NCBI GenBank assembly: GCA_029624675.1
Contig: JARSSP010000013.1
Coordinates: 62,001-126,000 of the forward strand
Origin: Candidatus Contendibacter sp.
Lineage (GTDB): Bacteria; Pseudomonadota; Gammaproteobacteria; Competibacterales; Competibacteraceae
DNA length: 64,000 bases
Reading direction: 5' to 3'
In this document: piece by piece, positions 25,988 through 35,176 of the stretch
Position numbering within the stretch: position 1 is the stretch's first letter
Layout of the letters: every line of letters starts with the position of its first letter
Made by a program: the position numbers and the translations under genes
The notes under the pieces: generated by a model
Told to the model about the DNA's origin: nothing
Databases searched by the model: none
Seen by the model: the letters and a program-made list of their open reading frames with translations, nothing else

Positions 25988-28693
25988 TTATCGAGCTGAA
26001 GCGTCCGCGGCGTCCTCGGTCTCCAGCGACGGTGGCATTTCCAACGGTAGCGCGAAAGTGAAGCGAGCACCGCCCGACGCCCGATTTTCGGCCCGGATTT
26101 GGCCGCCGTGGGCTTCGATGATCGCCCGGCAGATCGCCAGCCCGAGCCCGACGCCCGGCACCGCCGATTCGGTTTGGCCGCGAGCAAATTTCTCGAACAA
26201 AGCCTGTTCCCGTCCCGCTGGCAAACCCGGCCCTTCGTCCCAGACCTCAACCGTCAGCCGATCGGTGGCGGCGCGCGCGGCGATGCCGATCACGGTACCC
26301 GGTCGCGTGTACTTGGTGGCGTTTTCCAGTAGGTTCACCAACACCCGCTCGATCAGCACCGCGTCGCAGTTGATCAACGGCAGTTCCGAATCCAGCGCCA
26401 GCCGCAACGGATGCTCGCGCAGCGGCTGTTCCAGCATCCGCGCGGCCGAACCGACCAGTTCCTCCAGCGACTGCCAGTCCTTACGCAACCGAATTCCGCC
26501 AGTCTGCAACTTGGCCATGTCCAGCAGATTATCGGCCAGCAGCGCCATCCGCACCGCCTGTTCGCGGATCGCCGTCAGCGATTCCTGGTGGGGAGACTCC
26601 TCGGCGGCCAACTCCAGCGCCAGGGTTTCCGCCAACCCGATCAAGCCGGTCAATGGCGTGCGCAGATCATGGGACAACGCGGCCAGGAGGGAATTGCGTT
26701 GCCGTTCCGCTTCCATCTTCACCAGCGTGTCGCGGGCGACGGCGGCAAAATGCACCCGCTCCAAAGCGATGGCGATCAATGCGGCAAAAGTGTCCAGCAA
26801 CCGCCGCTGTTCCGGAATCATCAGCAAGCGCCGCTGCTCGGGCGCCACGGCCAGCACGCCACGAGTGCGCAACGGAGCCTTGAGCGGTAGGTACAACAGC
26901 GACGCGGCGGGCAAGGTATCGGTGCCGAGGCCGGCCGGATTGTTGCGGTCGAAACACCATTGCGCGATGGCGAGATCGACTTTGGGCTTGCCGGGTTGCA
27001 CCGGCGGCGCTTGCAACCGATCTTGATCGTCCGGCAACAACAACCGCGCCTTGACTCGAAAGCTGGCTTCGACGCAACGCTCGCTGATTTCGATCACTTG
27101 CTCGGCGGCCAGTGCCCCGGACAGCTCGCGCGACATTTCGTAAAGGTAGCGGGCGCGCTTCTCGCGAGCACGGGCCACCTGGGCCTGGTAACGGAACCGG
27201 GCCGTGAGTTGACCGACGGCCAAGCCAACGATCAACATCACCACGAAGGTGAGCAGGTATTGCCAGTCGTGGATCGCGAGCGAGAAGCGTGGCGGTACGA
27301 AAAAGACATCGAACGCCACCACGTTGACGACCGCCGCGAGCACCGCCGGGCCGCGCCCGTACCGCACGGCCACGCCGACCACCGCCAGCAGAAACAACAT
27401 GACGATGTTGGCCAGATCGAAATGGGGCAACAACGGGGTGGCCGCCAACGCGGTCCCCAGGCAAACCAGCAGCGTCGCGCCATAGCGTCGCACCGTGGCC
27501 GGCAGTACGGTTTGCTCGTTTTCGGCCTTGGCGGCGGGGCTGATGGGGCGACGGGGTGCATTGTCTTGCGCCAACGCCAGCAGATTGAGGTCGGGCGCCA
27601 AGCGCGCCAGTCGGCCGGCGAGCGCCCGCCGGAACCAACGCCAGCGGCCCAGCCGATCCCGGCCGACCACGACTTGGCCCAAACCGTGTTGGCGTGCGTA
27701 GTCGACGATGGCCGGAGCGATATCGGCGGCGGCTTGGGTAGCGGTATGGGCGCCGAGGTCCTGGGCCAGCTTGAGGGTATCCAAAATCGCTCGGCGGTGG
27801 GCTTCCGGCAGGCGTTGCAGCGCCGGCGTTTCCACGTAAAGAGCGTGCCATTCGCCATCTAGTTTGCCGGCCAGCCGGCTGGCGGCGCGCACCAGTGCAT
27901 CCGCCCCGACATCGGGACCGACGCATACCAGCAACGATTCGCGGGCGGATCGCGCCGGGCCACCGGCCTCCTGCCGATAGCTCTCCATCTGGTCGTCCAC
28001 GCGGTCGGCGGTGCGTCGCAACGCCAGCTCGCGCAGGGCGATCAGATTACCCTTGCGGAAGAAATTCTGAATCGCGCGCTCGGCCTGATCCGCCAAGTAG
28101 ACCTTGCCTTCCTTGAGCCGTTGCAGGAGTTCGTCGGGCGGCAGATCGACCAGCACCACCTCGTCGGCCTGGTCGAACACCCGGTCGGTGACCGTTTCCC
28201 AGACCCGGATGCCGGTGATACCGCCGACCACGTCGTTGAGGCTTTCCAGATGTTGGACGTTGACCGTGGTCAGAACATCGATGCCGGCGTCGAGCAGTTC
28301 TTGGACATCCTGCCAGCGCTTTGGATGCCGGCAGCCGGGGGCGTTGCTGTGCGCCAGCTCGTCGACCAGGATCAATGCCGGTCGTCGCGCCAAGGCCCCA
28401 TCGAGATCGAACTCCCGCAGCACCCGATCCCGATAGGGAATCTCCTTGAGCGGCAGTTGTTCAAGGCCTTCCAGCAACGCGGCGGTTTCCTGGCGACCGT
28501 GGGTTTCGACCAATCCGACGATGACGTCCAACCCCTGCTCGCGCAACTGGCGGGCGGCTTGCAGCATGGCGTAGGTTTTGCCGACGCCGGCCGAAGCGCC
28601 GAAAAAGATCTTCAGCTTGCCGCGCCGGGCGCGGGCTTCTTCTTCCCTGATGCGGATCAACAATTGGTCGGGATCTGGACGTTGCTCGGCCAT
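25988..28693 (-). CDS. kdpD: KdpD sensor histidine kinase
   Basis: Full-length KdpD of 901 residues (E. coli 894). The N-terminal KdpD domain carries the Walker A motif GASAGVGKTYAMLQAA at about 29-45 and DELAHSNAPGCRHPKRWQD. It is followed by a universal-stress-like domain (about 250-370), four membrane helices of DUF4118 (400-500), a GAF-like domain (520-650), the phosphoacceptor region LSHDLRTPLTGLIGLAETL and a HATPase domain (DEGPGLPAG, GVGLGLAICRAIIEAHGG). It senses potassium limitation or osmotic stress and phosphorylates KdpE. The stop at 25988 is 8 bases from the start of the broken second copy, so expression of kdpE depends on reading through that remnant. Confidence 0.95.
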   Translation of the reverse strand: MAEQRPDPDQLLIRIREEEARARRGKLKIFFGASAGVGKTYAMLQAARQLREQGLDVIVGLVETHGRQETAALLEGLEQLPLKEIPYRDRVLREFDLDGALARRPALILVDELAHSNAPGCRHPKRWQDVQELLDAGIDVLTTVNVQHLESLNDVVGGITGIRVWETVTDRVFDQADEVVLVDLPPDELLQRLKEGKVYLADQAERAIQNFFRKGNLIALRELALRRTADRVDDQMESYRQEAGGPARSARESLLVCVGPDVGADALVRAASRLAGKLDGEWHALYVETPALQRLPEAHRRAILDTLKLAQDLGAHTATQAAADIAPAIVDYARQHGLGQVVVGRDRLGRWRWFRRALAGRLARLAPDLNLLALAQDNAPRRPISPAAKAENEQTVLPATVRRYGATLLVCLGTALAATPLLPHFDLANIVMLFLLAVVGVAVRYGRGPAVLAAVVNVVAFDVFFVPPRFSLAIHDWQYLLTFVVMLIVGLAVGQLTARFRYQAQVARAREKRARYLYEMSRELSGALAAEQVIEISERCVEASFRVKARLLLPDDQDRLQAPPVQPGKPKVDLAIAQWCFDRNNPAGLGTDTLPAASLLYLPLKAPLRTRGVLAVAPEQRRLLMIPEQRRLLDTFAALIAIALERVHFAAVARDTLVKMEAERQRNSLLAALSHDLRTPLTGLIGLAETLALELAAEESPHQESLTAIREQAVRMALLADNLLDMAKLQTGGIRLRKDWQSLEELVGSAARMLEQPLREHPLRLALDSELPLINCDAVLIERVLVNLLENATKYTRPGTVIGIAARAATDRLTVEVWDEGPGLPAGREQALFEKFARGQTESAVPGVGLGLAICRAIIEAHGGQIRAENRASGGARFTFALPLEMPPSLETEDAADASAR

Positions 28694-28789
28694 CTCGTCA
28701 ATTAGTGATTTTAGTGATTAGCGTCATCTTCCAGCGCTAGATGGAGTTTGAGCATGTTGATTTACGTGCTCGCCGAAAGAAATTTCCGA

Positions 28790-29431
28790 TCAAAGTTTTG
28801 TGGAGGTGATCCCCGCCCGGATGGCGAACTTGACCAGTTCGGCCAAATTATCGATGCCGAGTTTCAACATGATTCGACTCCGGTAAGTTTCGGCCGTCTT
28901 GGCGCTGATATCGAGCACCTCGGCGATTTCCTTGGTGCGCCTGCCTTCGACCAACAGTCGCAGCACTTCAACTTCCCGATCACTTAAAACCCGTTTGTCC
29001 AGTTCGGCGCTACGCTCTGAAATTGGATCACCACGCCGGATCACGGCGGGACTGACAAATCGCTCCCCGCGCAGGGCGGCCTGGATGGCCTTGACCAGGT
29101 CGTCGATGGCCTCGTTCTTCAGCACGTAGGCCGAGGCGCCCGCCGCGAACATCCGCGCCTGATAGTACGCATCCCCGTACATCGACAGCGCCACGATTCG
29201 GGTTTCCGGCGACACTTGCCTGATCTGGCGCGCGGCCTCGATGCCGTTCATGCCAGGCATCTCCACGTCCAGCACCGCGATTTGGGGTCGGCGCGCCTGA
29301 GCGAGAGTGACCACCTCCGCGCCGTCGCCGGCTTCGCCGACGATCTCCCAGTCTCCCTGATCGCGCACCAGCAGGGCCAGCCCCTGCCGGAACAGGACAT
29401 GATCGTCGGCGAGCAGCACGGTGATGGTCAT
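28790..29431 (-). CDS. NarL/FixJ-type response regulator
   Basis: A 213-residue regulator. The receiver domain has ADDH at the acidic pocket, phosphoacceptor Asp in IAVLDVEMPGMNG and Lys in AYVLKNEAI. The C-terminal LuxR-type helix-turn-helix (about 145-205) reads LSDREVEVLRLLVEGRRTKEI. The start overlaps the end of the REC-kinase gene by four bases, so they form one operon and almost surely a signalling pair. Regulators of this family bind short inverted repeats; the dyad repeated in the downstream island (see the promoter entries) is a plausible target, but that is inference. Confidence 0.93.
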   Translation of the reverse strand: MTITVLLADDHVLFRQGLALLVRDQGDWEIVGEAGDGAEVVTLAQARRPQIAVLDVEMPGMNGIEAARQIRQVSPETRIVALSMYGDAYYQARMFAAGASAYVLKNEAIDDLVKAIQAALRGERFVSPAVIRRGDPISERSAELDKRVLSDREVEVLRLLVEGRRTKEIAEVLDISAKTAETYRSRIMLKLGIDNLAELVKFAIRAGITSTKL

Positions 29432-30624
29432 GACGCTCTCACCTCGAATCCCTCTCCCACGGGGATCGCCCTCACCCCCGGCCCCTCCCCCAAAGGAAAA
29501 GGGGAGTTATCAGCAGGGGGCGCGAGCGGCACCCGCAACGAGACACGGGCGCCGGCAGCGTCCGACTCGATAGCCAGATCCCCGCCCAGCAGCGCCAGGC
29601 GTTCACGCACGCCGAACAAGCCGTAACCTCCCCCAGCGCCCGGTTGCCGCGTGGCGGCGTCGGACGGGAAGCCCTGGCCATCATCGCTGACCACCAGCCG
29701 CACCGTGTTGTCTATCGCTTCCAGTTCGATCCGGCCCGCCGAGGCGCGGGCGTGTTTGGCCACGTTGTAAATCAGTTCCCGGGCGCACTGGAACAAAATG
29801 ATGGCCAGATTCCGGTCGAGAGTGGGCAACGCCGGGGGTAGGGCCACCGAAAAGGCGACGCCGAAGCGGCGGGTGGCATGCGAGGCCAGCCATTCCAGGG
29901 CCGGGGTCAAACTCTCCTGATAGAGACAGGGAGGACTGAGTTCGAATTGCAGTGAGCGCAGTTCCCGTAGCGCTTCCCGCATCAGTTCCAGCCCGGACTC
30001 CAGTAAAGCCCCTGACTCGCCGTCGCGGCATTTTGCCGCCGATGCGATTTGCATCTGGGCCAGGGCCAGTTTCTGCATCGGGCTGTCGTGCAGATCGCTC
30101 GCCAGGCGCTTCCTTTCGCGTTCCTCGATCAACGACACCTCCAGGGCCAGTTGCCGGAGCCGGGTGTTGGCCTCGCGCAATTCCTGGGTGCGTTCGGCCA
30201 GGGCATGCTCCAGCGTGCGCGACAGCAAACCCAGTTCCACCTGGGTGCGAACCCGGGCCAACAGCACCTGCGCGCTGAACGGCTTTTTCACGTAATCCGC
30301 GCCGCCCGCCGTGAACGCGCGCACCATGGGTTCCTCATCTTCCTGGCCGGTGAGGAAGATCACCGGGATGGAGCGGGTACGGTCGTCGGCCTTGAGCCGC
30401 CGACAGATTTCAATGCCATCCATGCCTGATGGCATCAGAATATCCAGCAGAATGAGATCGAGCGGGACTTCCCCGGCAATCGCCAGGGCCAGTTCGCCGC
30501 TGTCAGCGGCATGGACCTGGTAGCCGGACTCCTTGAGCAGACTACCCACCGCACGGAGATTGTGCAGATCATCGTCCGCTATCAGGATGCTTCGCTGCCC
30601 ATTTTCGCCTTGATCCCGCCACAT
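29428..30624 (-). CDS. REC-histidine kinase (HisKA_3, NarX/DegS type)
   Basis: A 398-residue soluble protein with an N-terminal receiver domain (about 10-125; ADDD, LILLDILMPSGMDG, DYVKKPFS), a short coiled coil (SRTLEHALAERTQELREAN), a HisKA_3 dimerisation domain with phosphoacceptor His (ERERKRLASDLHDSPMQKL) and a HATPase domain (ELIYNVAKHARAS, DDGQGFPS, GGYGLFGVRERL). It should receive phosphate on REC from a hybrid kinase and pass signal to the NarL-type regulator encoded next. The last 25 residues (NSPFPLGEGPGVRA and on) are the translation of a C/G-rich repeat and are not part of the domain. Confidence 0.9.
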   Translation of the reverse strand: MWRDQGENGQRSILIADDDLHNLRAVGSLLKESGYQVHAADSGELALAIAGEVPLDLILLDILMPSGMDGIEICRRLKADDRTRSIPVIFLTGQEDEEPMVRAFTAGGADYVKKPFSAQVLLARVRTQVELGLLSRTLEHALAERTQELREANTRLRQLALEVSLIEERERKRLASDLHDSPMQKLALAQMQIASAAKCRDGESGALLESGLELMREALRELRSLQFELSPPCLYQESLTPALEWLASHATRRFGVAFSVALPPALPTLDRNLAIILFQCARELIYNVAKHARASAGRIELEAIDNTVRLVVSDDGQGFPSDAATRQPGAGGGYGLFGVRERLALLGGDLAIESDAAGARVSLRVPLAPPADNSPFPLGEGPGVRAIPVGEGFEVRAS

Positions 30625-30631
30625 GAATGCG

Positions 30632-33600
30632 TTACCTGTCGGGTTGTACCGCTACCTTGAGCGCCTCGATCCGCTGGCGCAGGCCCGCCACGTCAAACGC
30701 CTCAGCCTGGCGTAGCAGAAGCTGACCGAGGTCCCGCAGGGCGGGGTTTTCCCGCCGTTCGCCTTCCCGCGCCAGCGCGCGGCCAAATTCCTCCAGTTCG
30801 TTGATGGACGTAAAGGGCGGCCGCAGCGCTTGCAAGCGTTGGTACAGGGCCGCCGGAAGTCGCCAATTCTCGCCGCCGGGCGAGGTGTCAGTCGATTCGC
30901 GCCCAGCGTCCCGCGTCGCTACCGTCGCCTCGGAATGGGGAAGGAAACGCCGCAAGGTGGCGATGAGCGTGGCCTGGCTCACGGGTTTTCGCAGGTACGC
31001 CTTGCAGAGGGCGCGCACGTCCGCCTCCTGTTCCGGGGTCACCGAGGCGGTGACCGCGATCACGGGAATCCTCGCCGTCGCCGGATCGGCTTTCAGCCGC
31101 CGGGTGGCCTCCAAACCATCCAGCAACGGCATGGCGATGTCCATCAGGATCAGCGCCGGCTGATGTTGCCGAGCGTGCGCTAGCGCCTGGGCGCCATCCT
31201 CGGCTTCAATCAGCTCGAAGCCATAGGGTGACAGGTATTCCACCAGCAGCCGGCGGTTGGGCGCATTGTCATCGGCCACCAGAATCCGGGCCGGGGCAAA
31301 GGCGATATTCTCCACTGTGGCCATGGATTCCTCCACGACAACGGCCCGGCTGGCGATCGTCAGGGACGGCAAGACCAGAGTAAAGGTGCTGCCCTGTCCC
31401 GGCGCGCTGACCAGTCGAATCTCGCCGCCCATCAGCGCCGCCAGCCGCCGGCAGATGCTCAGTCCAAGCCCGGCGCCGCCGTAGCGGGCGGGGTTCTGGC
31501 CCCGGCGCTGGGTGAAGAGATGGAAAATCTCCTCCTGTTGATCCGGCGGAATGCCCGGTCCCGTGTCCGTCACCGCGATGCGCAGATGAAATTTTTCGTC
31601 CTCTTCCCGGCCCGTGGCCCTCACCTCGACGTGGCCGGCGTCGGTGAACTTGATGGCATTGCCGATCAGATTGACAAGGATCTGGCGCAAGCGGATTTCG
31701 TCGCCGAAAAATGCCGGCGGCGCCTCTTCCCCGACCACGACGCGCAAATCCAGACCTTTCGCCTTCGCCGCCTGGCCAAACATCAGTTTCAGGTCGCGCA
31801 GTAGGGCGCGCGGGTCGACCGGCCGGGTCTGCAATTCGATCTTGTCCGCCTCGATCCGGGAGAGGTCCAGGATGTCGTCGATGAGCTGCGACAAGCTCTT
31901 GCCCGCCGCATGGATCGCTTCCAGATAACCCCGGTCCTTCTCGCTCAGGGTTTTTCCCCGCAGCAGGGAGGCAAACCCGAGCACGGCGTTCAGGGGCGTC
32001 CGCAAATCGTGGCTGACGTTGGCCAGAAAGGCGCTCTTGGCGCGATTGGCGACTTCGGCCTGGTCCTTGGCCTGGGTCAGCGCCGCTTCGGCCTGGCGGC
32101 GCTGGTTCACCTCCTGGGTCAGTCGGCGATTCCAGTACACGATGACGAACAGGGCCAGCGCCGCCAGGGTCACCACCGTCCACAGCGTGCCGTAATCGAC
32201 GCGGTGCTGGTAGTGGATCGAGATCCAGTCGTGGTAGATCGCGTCGCGCTCGCTTTTCGGGATGGCGTCGAGGCCCTTTTGCAGGATGCCGGCCAGCAGC
32301 GGCCAATCCTGGCGCACGCCCATCCCAACCTGGTAGACATAGGACGTTTCGCCGGCCACCTTGATCTGGGTCAGGCCGGATTGACCGATGTAATAGCTGG
32401 TGGTGACCAGATTGCCGACAAAGGCGAACGCTTCGCCGCTTGCGACCTTGCGCAGCGCCTCCTGGATATTGGCGACCGGCAACAGCGCCAGTTGTGGCCA
32501 GTCCCGCCGCAGCCAGTCCTGGATCGCCTCGCCCCGCACGATCGCCACGGTCTTCCCCGTCAGGGCGCGCGGATCCCCCAGATAGGCCACGTCCGCAGCG
32601 GAGAAGATCACGACGGGAAAGGAAAGATAGGGTTCGGTGAAATGGATCGAACGTTGCCGGTCCGGGGTCACCGCCATGGTCGGCAACACATCAAGACCGC
32701 CGTCGGCGATCCGCTGTTTCGCCTCGGCCCAAGCCAGACCCTGGACCCATTCGATCCGCAGGCCCAGCAGCTTTCCCAGACGTTGCAAATACACGACGGA
32801 AATGCCTTGGGGATTTCCCGCTTCATCCACAAACTCCACCGGCGCCCGGTGCGGGTCGATGCTCACCCGCAGGACCGGGTGTTCGGTGAGCCATGCCCGT
32901 TCTTCAGCGGTGAGCGCGGCCTGCGGCGCGATGCGGCTCAGGTAATCCTGCCCGAACCAGCGCCGGTAGAGTTCGGCCATCTCCTCCCGGGTGATGGCCG
33001 CGAGTCCCTTGTTCAGAATTTCGACCAGTTCCGGCCAGTCCTTGCGGATCGACATCACCAGGTTGGTTTGGCTCTCGGGCAGCATTCGCATCGGCGCGAA
33101 GCCCAATACGCCGTGGCTCACCCGCCAGTGTTCCAGACCGTAGGAGTCCACCACGGCGTCGACTTCACCCCCCAGCAAGACGTTGGCCAGCGCCTCCGTG
33201 CCGTCCAGCGGCATGGCCTGGATGGCGGGATGGGTGGCCAGCAGGTTGCGCAGGTACAAGATGCCCTTGAGGTAGCCGACCCGCCGACCCCGGAGTCCGT
33301 CGAGCCCGGCGCGCGGCGCCGGCTCTCCGGCTCGCAGGTAGATGAAGTACTGAACGGCGTGAAAGGACTGGGTGAAGAGAAACTGGGCCTTCCGCGCCTC
33401 CAGGGGTGCGGACAGGTTCAAACCGGCGATGCGGCCGGTCTCGGCCTTTTCGACCATCGCGCGCCAGGGTCCCGCCTCCAGTCGGATATGGGTCCCCAGC
33501 TTGCGGTTGAGCAGGTCGAGATGATCGAAGGCGAAACCGCCAAACCGGTCATCGGCGTCCTTGACGACCGCGGGCGCCCATTCCTCGCCGACGCCCAGCA

Positions 33601-33781
33601 CGATCTCCGGGTGTTCGGCGAGCCAGGCCCGTTCGGCGGGAGTCAGCAATTCGGGGCCGGTTTCGCCGGCGGCGATGGTCCCCGCGAAGATCAGCCCGAT
33701 GCACAGCAGCGCAAGCACGCGGAGGTTTTTCACCCGTTTGCCTGTTTTCGGGCAAGCGGTCGAACGCGGTGGGGTTTTCAT
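30632..33781 (-). CDS. BvgS-like hybrid sensor histidine kinase with two periplasmic solute-binding domains
   Basis: A 1049-residue hybrid kinase. After an N-terminal hydrophobic segment come two tandem SBP_bac_3 (PBPb) domains, about residues 45-275 and 285-520, each starting LTPAERAWLAEHP or LTAEERAWLTEHP. Then follow one membrane helix (WTVVTLAALALFVIVYW), a coiled linker, HisKA (FLANVSHDLRTPLNAVLGFA), HATPase (DTGPGIPP, GGAGLGLSICRRLAAL) and a receiver domain (VADDNAPNRR, LILMDIAMPLLDG). No HPt histidine is visible in the C-terminal 80 residues, so phosphotransfer needs another protein. It ends 8 bases before the REC-kinase gene and so heads a three-gene signalling operon. The start is the ATG at 33781; a TTG one codon earlier is also possible. 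Pieces of its 5' end recur at 34625-34936 and 48366-48551. Confidence 0.92.
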   Translation of the reverse strand: MKTPPRSTACPKTGKRVKNLRVLALLCIGLIFAGTIAAGETGPELLTPAERAWLAEHPEIVLGVGEEWAPAVVKDADDRFGGFAFDHLDLLNRKLGTHIRLEAGPWRAMVEKAETGRIAGLNLSAPLEARKAQFLFTQSFHAVQYFIYLRAGEPAPRAGLDGLRGRRVGYLKGILYLRNLLATHPAIQAMPLDGTEALANVLLGGEVDAVVDSYGLEHWRVSHGVLGFAPMRMLPESQTNLVMSIRKDWPELVEILNKGLAAITREEMAELYRRWFGQDYLSRIAPQAALTAEERAWLTEHPVLRVSIDPHRAPVEFVDEAGNPQGISVVYLQRLGKLLGLRIEWVQGLAWAEAKQRIADGGLDVLPTMAVTPDRQRSIHFTEPYLSFPVVIFSAADVAYLGDPRALTGKTVAIVRGEAIQDWLRRDWPQLALLPVANIQEALRKVASGEAFAFVGNLVTTSYYIGQSGLTQIKVAGETSYVYQVGMGVRQDWPLLAGILQKGLDAIPKSERDAIYHDWISIHYQHRVDYGTLWTVVTLAALALFVIVYWNRRLTQEVNQRRQAEAALTQAKDQAEVANRAKSAFLANVSHDLRTPLNAVLGFASLLRGKTLSEKDRGYLEAIHAAGKSLSQLIDDILDLSRIEADKIELQTRPVDPRALLRDLKLMFGQAAKAKGLDLRVVVGEEAPPAFFGDEIRLRQILVNLIGNAIKFTDAGHVEVRATGREEDEKFHLRIAVTDTGPGIPPDQQEEIFHLFTQRRGQNPARYGGAGLGLSICRRLAALMGGEIRLVSAPGQGSTFTLVLPSLTIASRAVVVEESMATVENIAFAPARILVADDNAPNRRLLVEYLSPYGFELIEAEDGAQALAHARQHQPALILMDIAMPLLDGLEATRRLKADPATARIPVIAVTASVTPEQEADVRALCKAYLRKPVSQATLIATLRRFLPHSEATVATRDAGRESTDTSPGGENWRLPAALYQRLQALRPPFTSINELEEFGRALAREGERRENPALRDLGQLLLRQAEAFDVAGLRQRIEALKVAVQPDR

Positions 33782-33807
33782 CAAGAAATATCGTCACTCC
33801 AAACCCG

Positions 33808-33839
33808 GCATCGGGAAAATCCTTGCAGGAATATCCTGA
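33808..33839. promoter_or_regulatory. Degenerate copy of the island operator upstream of the hybrid sensor gene
   Basis: catcgggaaaatccttgcag followed by gaatatcctga corresponds to the repeated operator TGTCAGGAAAATCCTTACA plus its trailing half-site, but is one base shorter and has several substitutions. It lies 27 bases upstream of the hybrid sensor start codon. No -10-like box follows on the plus strand, where the next genes are a minus-strand toxin-antitoxin pair. It may still serve the sensor operon. Confidence 0.55.
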
Positions 33840-33902
33840 AGTCCGATGCAATTTCGGCGTGGTCGGCGAGGGAGCACCCAGGGGGTGCTGGCGCCTCGTT
33901 GG

Positions 33903-34328
33903 TCAGAGCAGGATAGGGTTCGCCAGATGCTCGACGTGCGCGGGGCGATACACCGAGAAGTCGCGTCGATCCGTGGTCGCGACCGCTTTGCAGCGCAGAC
34001 GCTCGGACATGGCGACCAGCGAGGCATCGGTAAAATCGGCCGGCAGATTGCGATAGCGATCCATCAGCGCATGAATGCGAGGAAGGTCCGGCGCCAACGG
34101 TTCCACCAGCCAACCGGGTTGCTGGAGAAACTCCAGGAACAACAGTTGATGATCGACTCCGCACCAGCGTCCGAGCAGATAAGTCACCTCCGTGATGACC
34201 GCCGCGTTGGTGACCAGCGGGCATCGATTCGTCGCAAACCAGGTGCGCACCGGGCCATGAAAGGCGTCGTCCCGATCGAACAGGGCGTACAACGGACCGC
34301 TATCGACGAGGACCGGAGCGTTCTGCAT
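33903..34328 (-). CDS. PIN-domain toxin (VapC-like)
   Basis: A 141-residue PIN-domain ribonuclease. The first acidic residue is in VLVDSGPLYALFDRDDAFH, the second in NAAVITEVTYLLGRW, and the later ones in RNLPADFTDASLVAMSERL and VATTDRRDF, matching the DxxxL / TxxxxxE / D-DxxLVA / TTDRRDF pattern. I start at 34328 (MQNAPVLVDSG); the longer reading from 34418 would add a sequence lacking any domain. The gene overlaps its probable antitoxin by 29 bases. Confidence 0.85.
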   Translation of the reverse strand: MQNAPVLVDSGPLYALFDRDDAFHGPVRTWFATNRCPLVTNAAVITEVTYLLGRWCGVDHQLLFLEFLQQPGWLVEPLAPDLPRIHALMDRYRNLPADFTDASLVAMSERLRCKAVATTDRRDFSVYRPAHVEHLANPILL

Positions 34329-34554
34329 AGAGGTCCTGCAAATGGGCCTTGCGGTGAGCGGCGACGTGCGATTGCCCGCTGCCGGACAGTGCATCCAGGC
34401 GCGGCGCAAGCCAGTCATAGGCTTGAAATTCGCGTTGGTAGAGTTCGTAGAAATGATTCACCGCGCGGCGCAATACCTCCGACTTGTCTAGCCCCAAGAG
34501 CCCCGCCAGCTCAGCGACGCGCCGCTCCTCCGTGGGTCCGCGAAACGTGATCAT
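34300..34554 (-). CDS. Ribbon-helix-helix-type antitoxin
   Basis: An 84-residue protein beginning MITFRGPTEERRVAELAGLLG, followed by LDKSEVLRRAVNHFYELYQ: a beta strand plus two helices as in RHH (CopG/Arc-like) antitoxins, with a C-terminal tail that would bind the toxin. It overlaps the PIN gene downstream (29 bases), the usual translational coupling of such pairs. The pair sits between the intact hybrid sensor gene and a broken copy of that gene's 5' end. Confidence 0.75.
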   Translation of the reverse strand: MITFRGPTEERRVAELAGLLGLDKSEVLRRAVNHFYELYQREFQAYDWLAPRLDALSGSGQSHVAAHRKAHLQDLYAERSGPRR

Positions 34555-34624
34555 GAGACTGCCTCTCTGTAATACGAATTGTCAGACTAAACGGCGAGGC
34601 GCGACTTGTCAACCGTGCCGACGT

Positions 34625-34936
34625 GCCGTCCAGCGGGATTGCCTCGACGGCGGACCTGCGGTTGAGCAGGTCGATATGATCGAAGGCGAAACCGCCAAAC
34701 CGACCGTTGGCGTCCTTCACGACCGAGGGTGCCGATTCCTGGCCGACGCCCAGCACGATCTCCGGGTGCTCGGCGAGCCAGGCCCGTTCGGCGGGAGTCA
34801 GCAATTCGGGGCCGGTTTCGCCGGCGGCGAGCGATCCAGCAACCAGCAAGCCGGCGCACAGCAGCGAAAGCGCGCGGAGCTTTTTCACATGTTTGCCTGT
34901 TTTCGAGCAATCGGTTGATGAAATTGGATTTTTCAT
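34625..34936 (-). pseudogene. 5' fragment of a second hybrid sensor kinase copy
   Basis: Starts MKNPISSTDCSKTGKHVKKL and continues GETGPELLTPAERAWLAEHP, EIVLGVGQESAPSVVKDAN and RFGGFAFDHIDLLNR, closely following residues 1-80 of the intact hybrid sensor gene. It then jumps to EAIPLDGTS, which corresponds to about residue 180 of the sensor, so about 100 residues are deleted. After that all similarity is lost at the edge of the toxin-antitoxin module. It is a truncated duplicate. Confidence 0.85.
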
Positions 34937-34963
34937 CAAGAAGATCGTCTCTCCAAATCCAGA

Positions 34964-35022
34964 TGTCAGGAAAATCCTTACAGGAAAACTAGTATTTATG
35001 GGAAAAATTTCAACGTTATGAT
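34964..35022 (+). promoter_or_regulatory. Island operator-promoter, copy 1 (NTF2-like gene)
   Basis: Dyad TGTCAGGAAAATCCTTACA at 34964-34982 (arms TGTCAGGA and TCCTTACA around AAA, 7 of 8 positions pairing), followed at once by a further half-site-like GGAAAAC. A -10-like TATGAT lies at 35017-35022, starting 34 bases after the dyad; no good -35 box, as expected for an activated promoter. The NTF2-like gene starts 155 bases further on. The left flank is the broken sensor copy reading away. Confidence 0.65.
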
Positions 35023-35176
35023 TTTACGTTAATAGCTCTGGGTTTCATCGGCTCGACCTCCAGCAATTGCTTCGAGCTTCTCTGTGTCCGACCCCGGCGC
35101 GGCGGAAATGGAAGTGAAGCCCTTTCGCGACTAAAGGCCTTGCATGAGGCTAACTCAACGATAAAAGGGGATTTGT

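Noticed and set aside
25138..26250. 370-codon frame spanning the end of kdpD and the broken copy
   Set aside because: Its first 90 residues are an off-frame shadow of kdpD; only the parts that match KdpD in mixed frames are meaningful, so it is listed as a pseudogene.
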